A stretch of 64,000 bases of DNA from Arcuatula senhousia (GCA_963971305.1 OZ020305.1:13053001-13117000), one strand, 5' to 3'; numbered from the stretch's first letter, positions 1-11,726 are shown. Notes: a model not told the origin generated them from the sequence alone. Program-made: numbers and translations.

Positions 1-539
1 GAAATGCATTTACATCTCTTCTTCCTTTTATAAATCACAGAAGATGGCCATAACAGAGAACCTACTGTACTGATATTTCCTGTTCCGATTTGGCTGTCAA
101 AAACTTACTGTACTGTTATTTCTGTTAAACTGTACTGATATTCTGTGTTCTTGAAAATTTCAATCGTATATACAAAAACATATTTCGAATTGCAAGATTG
201 ACTAATTGTCATATACACATGCAATGTAATGTTACTTGTAATATATTCTACCTCCTGTTTTCCGAATGGCCGAGTTAGAGTATCCATAGCACGACTTGGT
301 GCAGCCCCTTGTTGCACAATACAATCATAGCACAACCAGATAGGCAAGTAACTATTCTAACAGTGTACAATTTTTTTTAAAATAGATATTAATACTTTTT
401 TAAATTAAACAACATTGCAATCTTGTATATACTATTGCTCTATGCGTGAGTTCGATTCAAGATGTAGCACATAGGTCCTTTCCACATATGCCTCAGCTCT
501 AGTGAAAATACATATTTAAAAGATAATACATAATACCAC
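1..539. other. AT-rich DNA, no gene seen
   Basis: No coding signal is visible. The only structure is the left cluster of a short word listed separately (62-145). If that cluster belongs to a transposon, its left end may lie outside the window. Confidence 0.5.
62..145 (-). repeat. Three copies of a GTACAG word, minus orientation
   Basis: On the minus strand the word GAAATAWCAGTACAG occurs three times, at about 62-80, 104-123 and 129-145. Plus-strand copies recur at 1285-1726. Clustered copies facing each other across about 1.2 kb resemble subterminal transposase-binding repeats of some cut-and-paste transposons; that role is inference. Confidence 0.55.
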
Positions 540-795
540 CTGGTCTCCCGATTTGACACACTGAATTGGAAATTAACAAAACGACGGGTGTCTTATAGCG
601 GAAAGGAACCGCTTACTCTACCGGAGCACCTGAGTTCACTCATGTTATGACTTGAGTTTGCGTTGTTGATTTCCTTTCGGTTGATTTTGTGTTTCTTCGT
701 GCTGTTTTTGTTCGTGTTTACCGGTTTCGTCGTTGCCCTTTCGGACTTTCGACACTCGAATGCCCAATTGGTGCCTCCTCCAAAACACATTACTA
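540..795 (+). repeat. 3' tail of an RT-bearing repeat family (copy 1)
   Basis: This copy carries the recurring landmarks of a tail family: GGAGCACCTGAGTTCACTC, then GCGTTGTTGAT, then CCCTTTCGGACTTTCGACA, then an ATTGGTGCCTC end. Other copies lie at 6.2, 13.8, 29.0, 45.9, 53.5 and 56.8 kb. In the 6.2 kb copy the same sequence directly follows the stop codon of a reverse transcriptase fragment, which links this tail to that element. The short open frames here have no coding meaning. Confidence 0.7.
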
Positions 796-1284
796 TTAAG
801 CTTAACGAAAAGTGAATATTTACAGGATACTTTTTGTGCTAAATCTTGAACTTTCCGAACTTTCAATTTTATCAATTTTTAGACATATTTTTTATACGAC
901 CGTAAAAATTGTGGTCGTATAATGCTATGGCGATGTTTTTGTCTGTAGATATTTGGTTTTCGTACAAGGTATCATGCTTCGCGTCGTTACTGATTCCGAA
1001 TATAAGGTGACCGAACAATCCAATAACTCACGAGTGCGCCTAGCGCATGAATGAATTGTATAGGTTGTTCGGTCATAAGTTAAATATTTCCCATATTCGG
1101 AATCTTGTTATACTATTTATTACATAGATTAAACAATAATTATGGCTTTATTTGTGGATGACTTCCTAACAATTTCAGGTGAACTATTTTCGTACAAGCG
1201 TAATAGTTTTCGAAACTTTAAGATTGATTAGTTATTACATTAAATTTGGATTTGTATTCCAATTTTTAAAACATTTTAAAACCC
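796..1284. other. AT-rich spacer with one large imperfect hairpin
   Basis: No gene is visible. The stretch contains the inverted repeat at 992-1104; the rest is AT-rich and featureless. Confidence 0.5.
992..1104. repeat. Two-step inverted repeat
   Basis: GATTCCGAATA (992-1002) and TGACCGAACAA (1008-1018) are repeated as reverse complements at 1094-1104 and 1065-1075. The arrangement could fold as a cruciform of about 113 nt. The centre contains GCGCCTAGCGC. It may be a small palindromic mini-transposon; no target duplication was evident. Confidence 0.6.
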
Positions 1285-1726
1285 GAAATAATAGTACAGT
1301 GTTGATAGATTAATACACGAAGTAACAGTACAGAATGATTTCATGGACACAGAATAACAGTACAGTCAATATTTTTAAGATTGCTGAATTTCAGTTAATA
1401 ATCTATCAAATTACTTATTTTATGAATTATACCAACTCAAGATTTTATCAAAAAAGCATTTACACTAGCTGTTCTTCAAACCCGTATATTTTTCATATGT
1501 TAGAACTGTGTTTACACTGTTTTTCAAATAACTATGCTTCATTGGTTATTTTTCTTTTGCTTTATGCGGATATTTTTAAAGACTAACCAAATCATGTCCA
1601 AGACAAATATTCAATGATTTAAATTTTTACAACAAGCAGTATAAAAAAGGTAAAAACTCACGAAAATAACATGTTTAATGAACCACCCATGCCAGTAGAC
1701 AAGACAACATGAAATATCAGTACAGA
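1285..1726 (+). repeat. Four copies of the GTACAG word, plus orientation
   Basis: Copies of GAAATAWCAGTACAG-like sequence occur at 1285-1300, 1319-1333, 1350-1366 and 1711-1726. They are inverted relative to the cluster at 62-145. No transposase lies between the clusters. Confidence 0.55.
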
Positions 1727-2062
1727 AAAAACGCGAAATATCATTTCTCTCGCGGACAGCGTTTACCTAGTGTGATTTGTAGGTGCTACACTCTCGTTAG
1801 CATTAGCGATTTATTTATGTCCATTTATTGTCAGTGGATTCGGAAATTTCTTAAAGGGGGAGGGAGACTCTTGTCATGCCTCAATGATTTTTAATGTATC
1901 AAACGATTGGTTTTGATTGGTCAAAAGGTGGGGCGGACCTCCTCTCCCCTTTCTTGATGCACCCCTGATTATCAGTTAAAATTTCGAAATTGTAGAAAAA
2001 AAGTAAACAAACTGTCTGAAATACTTAAATGAATGTGATACAAGTAAAACAGATATGTAACC
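1727..2062. other. No gene seen
   Basis: AT-rich sequence with a G-rich patch near 1850-1945 (AAAGGGGGAGGGAGA and a nearby CCTCTCCCC). No supported feature. Confidence 0.4.
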
Positions 2063-2438
2063 TTAGTTGTGCATTTGTGATGGTGGTGTTGCTGTCTTCA
2101 CTATATCTCCTGGCTTTGTCTTGTTATGGACACCGAGTTTTAAATGTTTCTTTGGAATTTTCTTTTGACGCATATCCAAACCTTTGATTATTACATATTC
2201 ATTGGAAACCATATACGTTCTATTGGATCAGTGATTATTAAGTTTTCAATGTCTGTTTAAAAAACCCACGTGGACGCTGCTCGTCATGTTTACAGTTTTG
2301 TCCCTTTTGGCATTCAACAATACAACACAAATGCTTTTCATATACAATTTGATTGTTATTAGAATTTCTCATGGATAAGACAAAAACAATAATTTGCTCT
2401 GCCCAAGATCCCTGGCTAAGGCCATGTCCACAACCCAT
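2063..2438 (-). pseudogene. Broken ORF of unknown function
   Basis: On the minus strand three adjacent frames read like one broken protein. The 5' part (2438 to about 2250) includes CIVECQKGQNCKHDEQRPRG. A middle frame reads TDIENLIITDPIERIWFP. The last frame (2212-2063) reads MVSNEYVIIKGLDMRQKKIP and ends at TAA (2063-2065). The composition is protein-like: basic, mixed residues and low bias. Two frameshifts join the pieces. I do not recognise the family. A four-residue-spaced Cys pattern in the first piece could bind metal but is not diagnostic. It may be an exon of a transposon accessory protein or a dead host exon. Confidence 0.4.
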
Positions 2439-5043
2439 CCAGGTTCAAAGTCTTAGTTTGTTATTCCCAATTTCAGCTAAGACCATCGTCAAAGTTAATT
2501 TTAGGTTATAAAGGCTTCATTAATGACAAGGATGACAGGTTAAGTATGATTACATCATTATCTAAAACAAAATCTTCTTAGAAGTGGAAGAAAAAGAAAC
2601 CAAAGTCTTCAGACCTATAGAAGTGAAGAAGAATAATTAGCTTCCAGTGCACGATCCCATAGAATAATAAAGAGATGCTTTCAAGATTTATTACGCAATG
2701 TATTTGGCTGCAATCTTTACAAAATTCTTACCGACATTTTATAATCTGGTTGTTTTACCAAATAATGTTGCAAATTGTTTTATTTTTTTACTCCAGAAAG
2801 TTTTATTAGGCTTGTCATTCGACTAATTGCATTTTCAGACCAAATAACGTTAATATTCTCATTTATATATTATTCGATTATCAAGACACTTAAAATCTAA
2901 CAGAAAAAATATTAAATTTGAAGAATTGTGAAAGAAATATTAAAAGGGTTTGCTTCATGGATTCAAAATAAACAAAAAGAAAGAAATAGAAAGAAACAAA
3001 AGAAACAAACATACATAAGACAAAGAAGAAGCCATATATTAAATAAGTAAACATCGTAATGCAATCGAGCTATTAGCTCCATCGATATGAAACAAGTAAA
3101 CAATGTAATGCAGTTAAGTTATTGGTCCCAGCAATAAATATGCTAGGCAAGCAAATCAAGTTAAACAGCGCCTGACGCAAGCTCCAAATTAGCGGCTATT
3201 CGCTTGTGACCTTACGCTGTATAGGTAGTTTACGGGATGTGATCAGCCGCTGTTTTCGGAGCTTGCGCGTGACATTGATTCATCAGTGATATAAAAGGCA
3301 AACGAAATAAGAATAAGAAATGAAAACCCAAACCGTCACAAAGAGTGTAAAATGACCTAAAATACAAAGTCTCCTGCTAGAAAGTATTTTGCTTACAATC
3401 AATGTACTGTATAATTATACACGAATCAGGAATTTGAACCACAAAAGATTTCAAAGGTTCAAATACAAAATAACTAATCGCACTTGGGCGAAAACCTTTT
3501 ATGAAGAGGTAAACTGTTTTTATAAAGGTATTATCTAGGTCAAAGACATGCAATATCTTCAAAATCTATGGGAACAAAAGGAAACTTATACTTAAGGTTA
3601 TACCTAGCTTATGGATTCGCGCACACCACAAACCACGTCAATGTAAAAGTGAACACCGTCATGCTTATAAAAAAAAATATGCTTATAAAATGTTACAAGG
3701 TCCATATTTCCCTTACGATTTAATGATTTAACGCAAAATTCAAATAGTCCCGCAGACACAAAATCTAAAAATCTAATAAATTTACAACATTTTCAACAGT
3801 TCCATGCTTCTAATTCAAAACTGTCTGACGATTATCATTACAGACGCTCAAGCCGAAAGTTAAAAGGCTAAAAACCTGGAATATATGGAAACACAGCATA
3901 AAATCAAAATGTATTGATATATTCCTGGTAGAAGAATAAATCTTAAGGTTTTCCTATTTAAAAATTTCATCTGAACTTTAGAATTTGCACTTGATTCTTT
4001 TCCAACATAAAAGTGTTGGTGTTGGAGCGTTCACCTTCGAGGAGAAATAATATTAAAAAACGAAAGAATATGGAATATGTGCCAGAACGATACCAAGACT
4101 ATAAGACTCAACCAGCAGATCCAATTGTGTAGATGAACTCTTAACTAAAAAAAAATCAAGTCTTAAAATTGTCTATACTTTAAGACTCATCAGAGACCGA
4201 TACGGGACTAACAACGACTAGCACCAAATAGAGGAACATCCACCTACTGTAAATACCACCATGGAACCCTGTAGCGCGGCATGATTACTCTGATGGCAGT
4301 GTGTCTTGAGCTTTTTTTCGGAGAAATTTGACATTGGAAATTAAACATGTTAAAATGAAACAAAATGTCCCATTAACCCGATGAAAGTGAATGAGTCAGT
4401 AGAATAAAAGTAACCTAAAATGACGTTTCTGTTACGAAGTCGGATAGCCAATATTTTGGTAGACGGAAACTGACACTACGAGTATACAGAAATAAAATCA
4501 TGGTCAGTAAATGATTAATGTTTGCTCTCCGTGGATCCTTTAAGTGATTGACTGCATAAATCTTATGTTGAAGGACACAAAGTTCTTTTTTTGACTTGGG
4601 GATAAATGTTCACTGACAATTTATATCATTGAGTATCAAAATCTATTACATTGCTTTGTTGTCGTTACCCAAGAAATGTTCTGGAAGTCTATCTCTCAGA
4701 TAAGTACAGATCATAACATAGAAATCATGAGATGTGGAATAACGCGACACATGCCACACAACTAAGCGGATATTAGAAAAAAAAAAACAATTAAAGCCAG
4801 CCAGCAGCATTCAACGAGACCAGTAGCTATAGGCGCTGTTCGCTGTTTTGCGATTGACCGAAGATCAAAATAAAGTGCAAACAACTGAAATCGAAACCTC
4901 TTGTTACCTTGTCTTTGTATTGAAAGCTTTTTGAAGTTTTTTTTCTGTAAGCCTGTCGGAAATAGAGCAATTCGCCAAGAAAAACGATTATGTAACAAAT
5001 TAAGCTATAAATTATCCATATTAGTTTCGAAATTGTCATTACT
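2439..5043. other. Gene-free AT-rich stretch with one hairpin
   Basis: Apart from the inverted repeat at 3176-3267 and a degenerate repeat relic near 4,000-4,050 (AAAAGTGTTGGTG, also at 8.8 and 58.7 kb), I see no gene, RNA or intact mobile element. Near 4,795-4,890 there is a minus-strand relic related to repeats at 25.4 and 27.3 kb. Confidence 0.5.
3176..3267. repeat. Inverted repeat, CGCAAGCTCC arms
   Basis: CGCAAGCTCC plus AGCGGCT (3176-3197) is mirrored by AGCCGCT and GGAGCTTGCG (3245-3267). The arms are about 22 bp with one small mismatch patch and a 47 bp loop. The GC-rich arms stand out from their AT-rich surroundings. They could form a cruciform or be a very short mini-transposon. 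Confidence 0.65.
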
Positions 5044-5232
5044 CCAGACATAGGTTGTTCTTAGTCATACATGAGATTAATTTGATTTTCTTGTTCGGCA
5101 TTTTTGGTGCAGTTGTTCTACGCTCTTCATATTCATATAGTGTTTGGTATTTTCAACTTTTAGCTAGAGCGCCTCTGATGAGACTTGAATAGACGAAATG
5201 CGCGTCTGTATGGAACTTTGTTGTAATTTATA
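5044..5232 (-). repeat. ~220 bp dispersed repeat, minus (copy 1)
   Basis: The reverse complement shows the family core: a diverged GAAATGCGCGTC region, GACTCATCAGAGGCGCTC-like sequence, then TGCCAAACACTATATGAATA-like sequence. The same family occurs about ten times in this window. No protein is encoded. The copy is diverged and lacks part of the left end. Confidence 0.75.
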
Positions 5233-5970
5233 TTATCATTAGCTGTATAAACTCATGTATCACAGTGGTCTTGTGTCACCAACCTACATCAAATCAATCA
5301 TCTGCATATTTATTTTATCATATCTATCACACTTGTATGTCCGAAATAGTGTTGCTTAGATTAGAGCACTAACTTATTAACTTACAAAATTGACTATACT
5401 TGGTATCAACATATAGCGAATTGACGTTAAAATATTTTAGGATAAATGTAATAGGGATAATATAGGTTCTATACAACCTTTATCACCTGATTGTACTTGC
5501 ATGGTGCTTAAAAAAGGCAGCAACTTTAGCATATCTTGTACCGTATAGGCGTAATAATTTAATATGGCTGTAATTGTGAAATATCAAAACTAATTAAGCT
5601 AATAGAAAATGTTAAGACAGCTGCGGAATGTCGCATTAATCAGAGCATTAAAAATTACTTTTAATGACAAAAGTCATTGCTCTATCAGTTTTTTGTACGA
5701 AATTTAATATTCTGTTCTATTCGTCTTTCATATAAAAGCGAAAGAAAAAAAAATACTTCAAAGGAAATATTAACATCTTGTTCAGTAAATGATAAATGAT
5801 GTACCACGTATTAGTTGATTGACTGCATAGATCTTTCAGTTTCTCCCCTCAATTAATCAATTGCAGCGCGACTTACGGGCCTATTATAACAAGCAGCCAC
5901 TGTTAACCATTCCGGAGCACCCGAGTTAAATCACACCCGGACATGACTCAGCTTGCGATGCTATAATTGC
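5233..5970. other. No gene seen
   Basis: AT-rich sequence with no coding signal or intact repeat. A GGAGCACCCGAGTTAAAT phrase near 5,914 is a short relic of the tail family. Confidence 0.4.
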
Positions 5971-5974
5971 AGTT

Positions 5975-6192
5975 AAGAAACTGACCATTTGATTAAAAGG
6001 AGTGGCTTAGTGTTTTGTTCTAGCCAGGAAAGTCTTATTTTCAAAAGTTGTCGAAACAAACTATTCTTTTGCAAAATATATTTTTCTTAAGCTCTGCTGC
6101 AAAATAATTCTTTTTATATAACATTAGATTCAAAATATTTTTGAGAAAAAACCCAGTCCTTTAAATAAGCTAAATTGTCGGTCCCTGTATAT
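5975..6192. mobile_element. Decayed mini-transposon, GGGACGGACC family (copy 1)
   Basis: The left end ACTGACCATTTGATT and the right end TTGTCGGTCCCTGTA match the ends of the better copy at 50,563-50,818. The interior shares the CAAAATATTTTT / GAAAAAACCCAGTCCT pattern. It is non-coding. The decayed ends make the boundaries approximate. Confidence 0.6.
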
Positions 6193-6575
6193 TTTGTTAT
6201 GTTAGTGCGTTTTTTCGTTTTGTCTTATGTGTAACCTGTCTTTGTCTTTGCAAGATCGGACTTCTAACATTCGAATGTTCCCTCTCACGGCAAATTGTTA
6301 CTTTTTGCTTCCTTGAAAGTATCAAAGAGGAACCAATGGGGCATTTGAGCGTCAAAAGTCCGAATTGGCAACGACGAAACCTGTTAACACAAACAAGAAC
6401 AGCACGAAGAAACATAAAACACAAATCAACCGAACGGAAATTAACAACGCGAACTCAAGTCGTAACAAGAGTAAACTCAGGTACTCCGGAAGTGTAAGTG
6501 GTTCCTGCCTGCTATAGCACACCCGTCGTGTTGCTAATTTCCAATTCAGTGTGTCAAATCTGGTAAAGGAAGACA
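6193..6575 (-). repeat. 3' tail of RT element (copy 2, linked to RT)
   Basis: Reading the minus strand, this tail starts just after the RT stop codon (6586-6588). It runs GATTTGACACACTGAATTGG, then the GACGGGTGTGCTATAGC and GAGTACCTGAGTTTACTC landmarks, then TTCGGACTTTTGACGC. The same order is seen at 540-795. This copy shows that the dispersed tail family is the 3' untranslated end of the RT element. Confidence 0.75.
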
Positions 6576-6585
6576 AAACAAATTT

Positions 6586-6936
6586 CTACGACAAACCAAC
6601 ATCTGCACTCATTTGAGAGATAGAAATCCCATATTTGTCTACGAGTGCTCGGTGTCTACCGTAAAATTTCTTGAGTGAAGACAGCAACCGTGGAGCAACA
6701 TAACCCTGTGTCAGTGTTAATGTGTCAAACGTGACGCGCTGCGAAGGAAATTGATGTAATTACCGCAAGCTCTGGAGTAATGAATCAACTGTGATACGAA
6801 GACTACATAAACAGGAGCGGACGGAATGTAGCTACACAAAAAGGGAAAGTTGACGATTGGAAAGCTGAAGTCATCACGTTTGTCATAGAGCTTGGAGCTT
6901 GAAATATCCATTGGCCATACATGAATATTACAGTTC
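6586..6936 (-). pseudogene. C-terminal fragment of a retroelement reverse transcriptase
   Basis: The minus strand encodes KLYDKRDDFSFPIVNFPF, then SQLIHYSRACGNY, then after one frameshift LLSSLKKFYGRHRALVDKYG and a natural TAG stop at 6586-6588. I know these blocks as the C-terminal (thumb-side) part of an RT family, common in mussels, whose active site reads YIDD. The class is uncertain; a Penelope-like or other YIDD-type retroelement is possible. The palm domain is missing, and the fragment begins at a poly-C/poly-A tract near 6937, so it is 5' truncated. The frameshift shows it is dead. The 3' tail follows directly, consistent with one insertion on the minus strand. Confidence 0.75.
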
Positions 6937-7015
6937 ATTTTTTTTACAACCACCCCCCCCCCCCCAAAAAAAAAAAAACAAACAAAAAAACAAACAAACA
7001 AAAAACAAAATCCAA
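6937..7015. repeat. Poly-C / A-rich low-complexity tract
   Basis: A run of about 14 C residues is followed by an A-rich (CAAA)n tract. It abuts the 5' end of the truncated RT fragment on the minus strand. This is a slippage-prone site where assembly length is unreliable. Confidence 0.85.
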
Positions 7016-8039
7016 CAACATAGTTAATTGCATATAATTAGATTTTTAATTGTTATTTGATTTCAACGGATTCATTTGATGAAAGTTAGACCTATACGCA
7101 CTAGTCGGATTACGTATTCCAATTTAGTTGGTACATACATCTTTTAGCAGGGGTCCTACACTTTGATACTCATCCTACCCTTTAATCATCAATAACATGA
7201 GAAGTCTGATTGATAAATATAATGATTTCAGATGGAAAACAATTATTGCTCAAAAATGATCTCATAAAATAATTAATGTTGACGTTCTGTGATTCGAAGG
7301 ATTGCGTCAAGATTTATGATGTCTTGGGTTAGCTTGGTTTTCGGAGCAAGGACGCAGGCACTAATAGATTATATAACGCTTTATCTTTGTAAAGAGTTAA
7401 ATTTATTGCAATTGCACGAATTCCATCTGAAATGAATTTAAATCCAAAATTGTATTTCCATCAAACGTCAAATTTTATACTTGTTTTGAATTTTGAATTA
7501 CTGAAAATGGAAAAAAAATAAAATTGGACAATTTACAATGGAAACAGATAAAGAAATTATATATATATTTTATGAATCATGTGAATTGGGGAGTTACTTT
7601 TGGTGTTGTTCCAGTAAAACATTTTTGAACTTATCTTAAGGCTGATTCTTGTCAGAAATTTATTAGTTGTCAAAATTATATTAGAATACCTTGAAGGCCA
7701 ATAACACCGCCAGTCTTGGCGACTACGCGCGCGTGTATGTTAGGGTTTTACGCCCTTTTCGACGCACCTGGACCTTATAGAGCGGTCAATTTGAATGGTG
7801 GAGAAAACCGGTGTATACGAAGGAAACCACAGACCTTGGACTGGTAACTGACAGACCTAATCACACACATAACTTCCACGTGGTCATTTCTGCAGAATAT
7901 AAACTAGGCGCATTAGAAACATCGCGATCGGCAAATGACAAGTAAAATCTGAACGCAGGATCAAGTAATCGAAATTATCTTTAATGAGTCAGTTGGTGTT
8001 AACGCCCTTGCAACACCATATAGGCTATATAAAGGCAAT
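7016..8039. other. No gene seen; short dispersed repeat relic
   Basis: Mostly AT-rich. The GC-richer patch at 7,690-7,880 (for example CGACTACGCGCGCGTGTATG, GACGCACCTGGACCTTATAG) resembles dispersed repeat DNA but I cannot name it. No coding signal. Confidence 0.4.
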
Positions 8040-8425
8040 GAACATGACAAAGATAATCAAATGGACATGGAATGATGATGAAATATATGGGGGGGGGTTG
8101 GGACAGAGGAAAACCATAGAAAAAGGGTAAAAGTGGATAGAGGTGGACAATTTAACTTAAGTAGCGCACCCAATTCTTGGCAGTCCATAAACGACCTTTT
8201 ATGCGGATGAATCGTGGCACTCTCAACACGTAAGCCCACTATGGTCAGCGGTCAGGCTTTTCATGTCATAGAACTGACAACAACCGCGGACGAGGACCAC
8301 CCTATTCAGCCACCAAAAGCACACACTTAGTCGTTCTGTGAGCTAAGCACTTACCCGATATCAGAATTCAAAGACCCCTTTCATAGTCGCCTCTTACGAC
8401 ACGCTAGGATTTGCTGCGGCATTTT
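8040..8425 (+). repeat. Dispersed ~390 bp repeat (copy 1)
   Basis: This matches 52,850-53,240 in order: an AGGAAAACCATAG-like block, AGTCCATAAACG, CGTGGCACTCTC, a GACGAGG...ATTCAGCCACC block, and CTCTTACGACACGCTAGG at the end. It is non-coding. The shared 3' phrase suggests a SINE-like or fragment family, but no Pol III boxes were clearly identified. Confidence 0.6.
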
Positions 8426-9859
8426 GTTTTTTAAGTTTTCTTTCTCTTTTCAATTCTACGTATCAAACTAATGGCGAGTTTATATGTACTAAGCTAATAA
8501 CTTCAATAGCATCGAAGGCAGACAACAACCAGCCAATAACTTTAATTATCATTGTGTTATACACTTATGTAATTTCATCAGACTGAGCAGGACGAGTTGA
8601 TAGGCTTATAACCAGGAAGTCATCTTTAACCTGATCTTGTACTTGCATTGAAATTTATTGTAAAGTTTGTTTTCAAAATCCCATTTGTTTCCCCCATCGA
8701 ATCAAGCACATTTTGTGTATAAAGAATTACAAGAATTTCTTAGGGAGATCTGGAAGAGTATAATATATAGAAATCAAAATGACAACCAAGTTACAGACAA
8801 TTAATTTTGTTACGCCTGACGCAAAAGTGTTGGTGCCGGAACTGGCTAACCTCTGAGAATTAAAACTATAATTAAAAATTGTTAGTTCCGCTAGAACCTG
8901 ATTCAAAACAGTAATGAGCAATGTCTGAACCATTGTAAGTGCTACTTTTACGGTGTTTGTTGTTTTTGGGGTTTTGTAGGAGTTTTAAATACTATTCTAT
9001 GATTGGTTACAATGGTGGATCAAGAGGGGGTACGGGACTCGCCGTTTCATTGCAAAAGTTTGTAGTTTTTCTGCAGATTTTGGGGATATTGAGTTGGAAC
9101 CCACCCTTTCGTAACCAGTAAACAATAGACAGACCGCCCCTGGATTACTCTTATTTTAAGGTTATTTTCTTCAAAAATCATGTTTACTTATTTTGATTTT
9201 AGTCCACTCTGTATTATAGACATTTCCTTTACACAATCGTTATAAAATATGGTCTGGGGGGAAAGTATCAGGCTATCAACAATTAACTTTAACTATCGTT
9301 TCGATGGACACTTTAATGTTATTTTATTAGACGGAACAGATTCGCAGCCAATGGATGATAAGTTTATAACCAGGAAGCGATTTTTTGTAAGAAATTCTTT
9401 TCATGCCACCTAAAGACATTTTTCAAAATGGTGTCCCGAGATGTTCTTAAAATATCAAAAAGCAGATAAAAACATTAAATATGGGACAAAATATTTTTAT
9501 AATGAAATGATTTATTTCATTGGAGAAAATAAAGAAAAAATCCTTTGTGGATAATTAAATTCGACAAAGAACTGTGTTTTTTCACCCATTTCTTAATTTT
9601 TTAAATATGAAGTACCAATGTGAATGCCAGTAAGCTGTAAACCGTTTGGTTATGCCGTATATAAATGTATCAAGAGATGTTCTTTCATCAACAGTATGCA
9701 ATATTTTAAATCAAAATCAGAAAAATATAACAATTTTGTACAACATATAAGGTAACTGCTCAAAACTCTCTCTAAAGGATTGATACTTGTTATGTAACCA
9801 CAATCTGAGACTTTAGATTCTAATATGAGTTCTTTGAAATAAATATCCGAGTTCATATT
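8426..9859. other. No gene seen
   Basis: AT-rich sequence with a repeat relic at 8,822-8,870 (AAGTGTTGGTGCCGGAAC, also at 58.7 kb). Nothing else supported. Confidence 0.4.
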
Positions 9860-10673
9860 ATATGTTATACATTAGTTATCATGTAACATGTCTTCTGTAT
9901 TTTCCATTTTGAGATATTGTCCTGTGGCTCTCTTAATCATATACTTATTTCGATTAAATATGCCACGTAAAACAGATGTTGCCCCTTAATTCAATTAGGT
10001 CTGTGACATATTCCTCATTTTCTATTTTCCCTTTGGTCTTTTGTGTGATATATGCGTCTCGAAATAATGGTGTGCAGATGCAGCACTGCATCGTGCACTG
10101 TGATATGCCTTCGGCACTAACTGTTATCAATGTTTCATGCACAGCTGATATGTTTGTGATTTTGAAAGAATATTTCTCAGTTTGTTACATATATTTTTTG
10201 TGGTTTTCTATTTGAAATTTAATTAAGTAACGAGGTATTCAATTCAAACATGTAGACTGAGTTTTTGGAACAGATAGGGTATAAAACTTAACGTTGAAAA
10301 CTGTTTACCGCAATCCTATAGTTATGATATAGAAAGACTATGATAGAAGGAGTGCGAGTTTAGAGTTTTTTTTGTAAATAGAAAAGAAAAAAAACAATAA
10401 AAGCGTCCGGAAAATGATGAGCTGACACACGTTTTATCTATGAATGAAACATCTGAGACACAGAAGTTAACAGACAAATATAAACTTTAATGCTAGGGAT
10501 TCATCAAAAATAATTTTAGTACATGTAAACTGATTTATTTTTGATACAGAAAGGGTATAAAACTTAACGTTGAAAACTGTTACGACATCCCTAGTTATAA
10601 TATAAAATAGACTACGAAAGAAGCAGTTACAGCTGTAGATAGAAAAATATACACAATAAAAAATCCGAAAAAA
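9860..10673 (+). repeat. Long repeat block R, copy R3, with local tandem duplication
   Basis: The stretch 9,860-10,240 matches 16,265-16,790 and 20,145-20,450 (shared CATGTAAC, GATGTTGCCCC and TATCAATGTTTCATGCACAG landmarks). From 10,250 a ~285 bp unit is repeated: GGGTATAAAACTTAACGTTG occurs at 10,277 and 10,553. The composite element at 10,674 is inserted in the second unit. Its right flank (GATGAGCTGACAC at 12,696) matches 10,415. Confidence 0.7.
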
Positions 10674-10723
10674 ATTAAAATGCCATTTGTTCAGAGAACA
10701 AATGAGAGGTCTTTCCCGTAAAT

Positions 10724-10743
10724 TGACCTATGACCTTTGACCT
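10724..10743 (+). promoter_or_regulatory. Triple TGACCT half-sites, 1 nt spacing (unit 1)
   Basis: TGACCT-A-TGACCT-T-TGACCT. In reverse complement this is overlapping AGGTCA direct repeats with one-base spacing (DR1), the known binding pattern of HNF4/RXR-type nuclear receptors. It lies inside a repeat element. Actual binding is not known. Confidence 0.5.
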
Positions 10744-10835
10744 TTGTAATAAAGTCAAGCTCTTTAATTACTGATATTAAATATATATATATTTACTATA
10801 TTATCTGTAACCGTTTAAATGTTATATACAAGTAA

Positions 10836-10952
10836 TATAAATGACAACAAAGTTCCAGACAATAAATTTTGCTACGCTTGACGCGCGTTTCGTCTATTCA
10901 AGACTCATCAGAGGCGCTCTACCAAAAATATTGAAAATGCCAAACACTATAA
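10836..10952 (+). repeat. ~220 bp dispersed repeat, truncated (copy 2)
   Basis: AAATGACAACAAAGTTCC through GCCAAACACTATA. It interrupts unit 1 of the composite element: unit 2 reads straight through at 11,830. It is truncated after about 117 bp. Confidence 0.8.
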
Positions 10953-11726
10953 ATAATGCATTGGAAAGTTTTTGGCCGCCATTTTGAAACCAGTCAACCG
11001 TTACATGTACTTCTTGGGCTTAAATGATAGGTCTTGTCAAGATGGTCATTTTTTATACACATGTCTATTATACTATCTGTTAAGGTTTTCAAGTTATTGG
11101 CAAAAAACGTATTTCGCGAAAACCTGTTTCGGCCGCCATTTCGAAACCGCTCAACCGAATCATGGACTTCTTGGACTCAAATTGTAGGTCCTTTCAAGAC
11201 AATTATTTTTTGTTCATATGTTGTCTATACTATCTCTAACGGTTTTTGAGTTATAAGCAAAAAACCGTTTGACGACCGCCATTTTGGCAATGGTTAACGC
11301 AAAAAAAATTTTGACCACAGATTTGTTATAAGGACCCTCAAATCTACCGTGAAACCAAATTTCATCAAAATCAGACAACTTTTACATTTTGCGCCAAATT
11401 TGCGCCATACGCGCGCAACCAGGAAGTAAATTGCATGATAAATCATCACCAGGATGTAAGCTACCATTTTCACTAAACTATTACCGTTTCTGAGCTCACC
11501 TGATAACAAGGGTAAACAGCGTTTTGCGCTATTGCGCCAAAACTAAAATTAGTTGGCGCTCACAGGGTCAGTCAGGGCGAGTCCTGGGAGTGATGAATAA
11601 GTGTGCCAAATTTCGTGAAGATCGGTTAAGAAACCTTTCGTCTTTTGAGGGAAGAAAAAAAGAATAATAATAATCATTAAAGTGCCATTTGTTCCGAGAA
11701 CAAATGAGAGGTCTTTCCCATAAACG

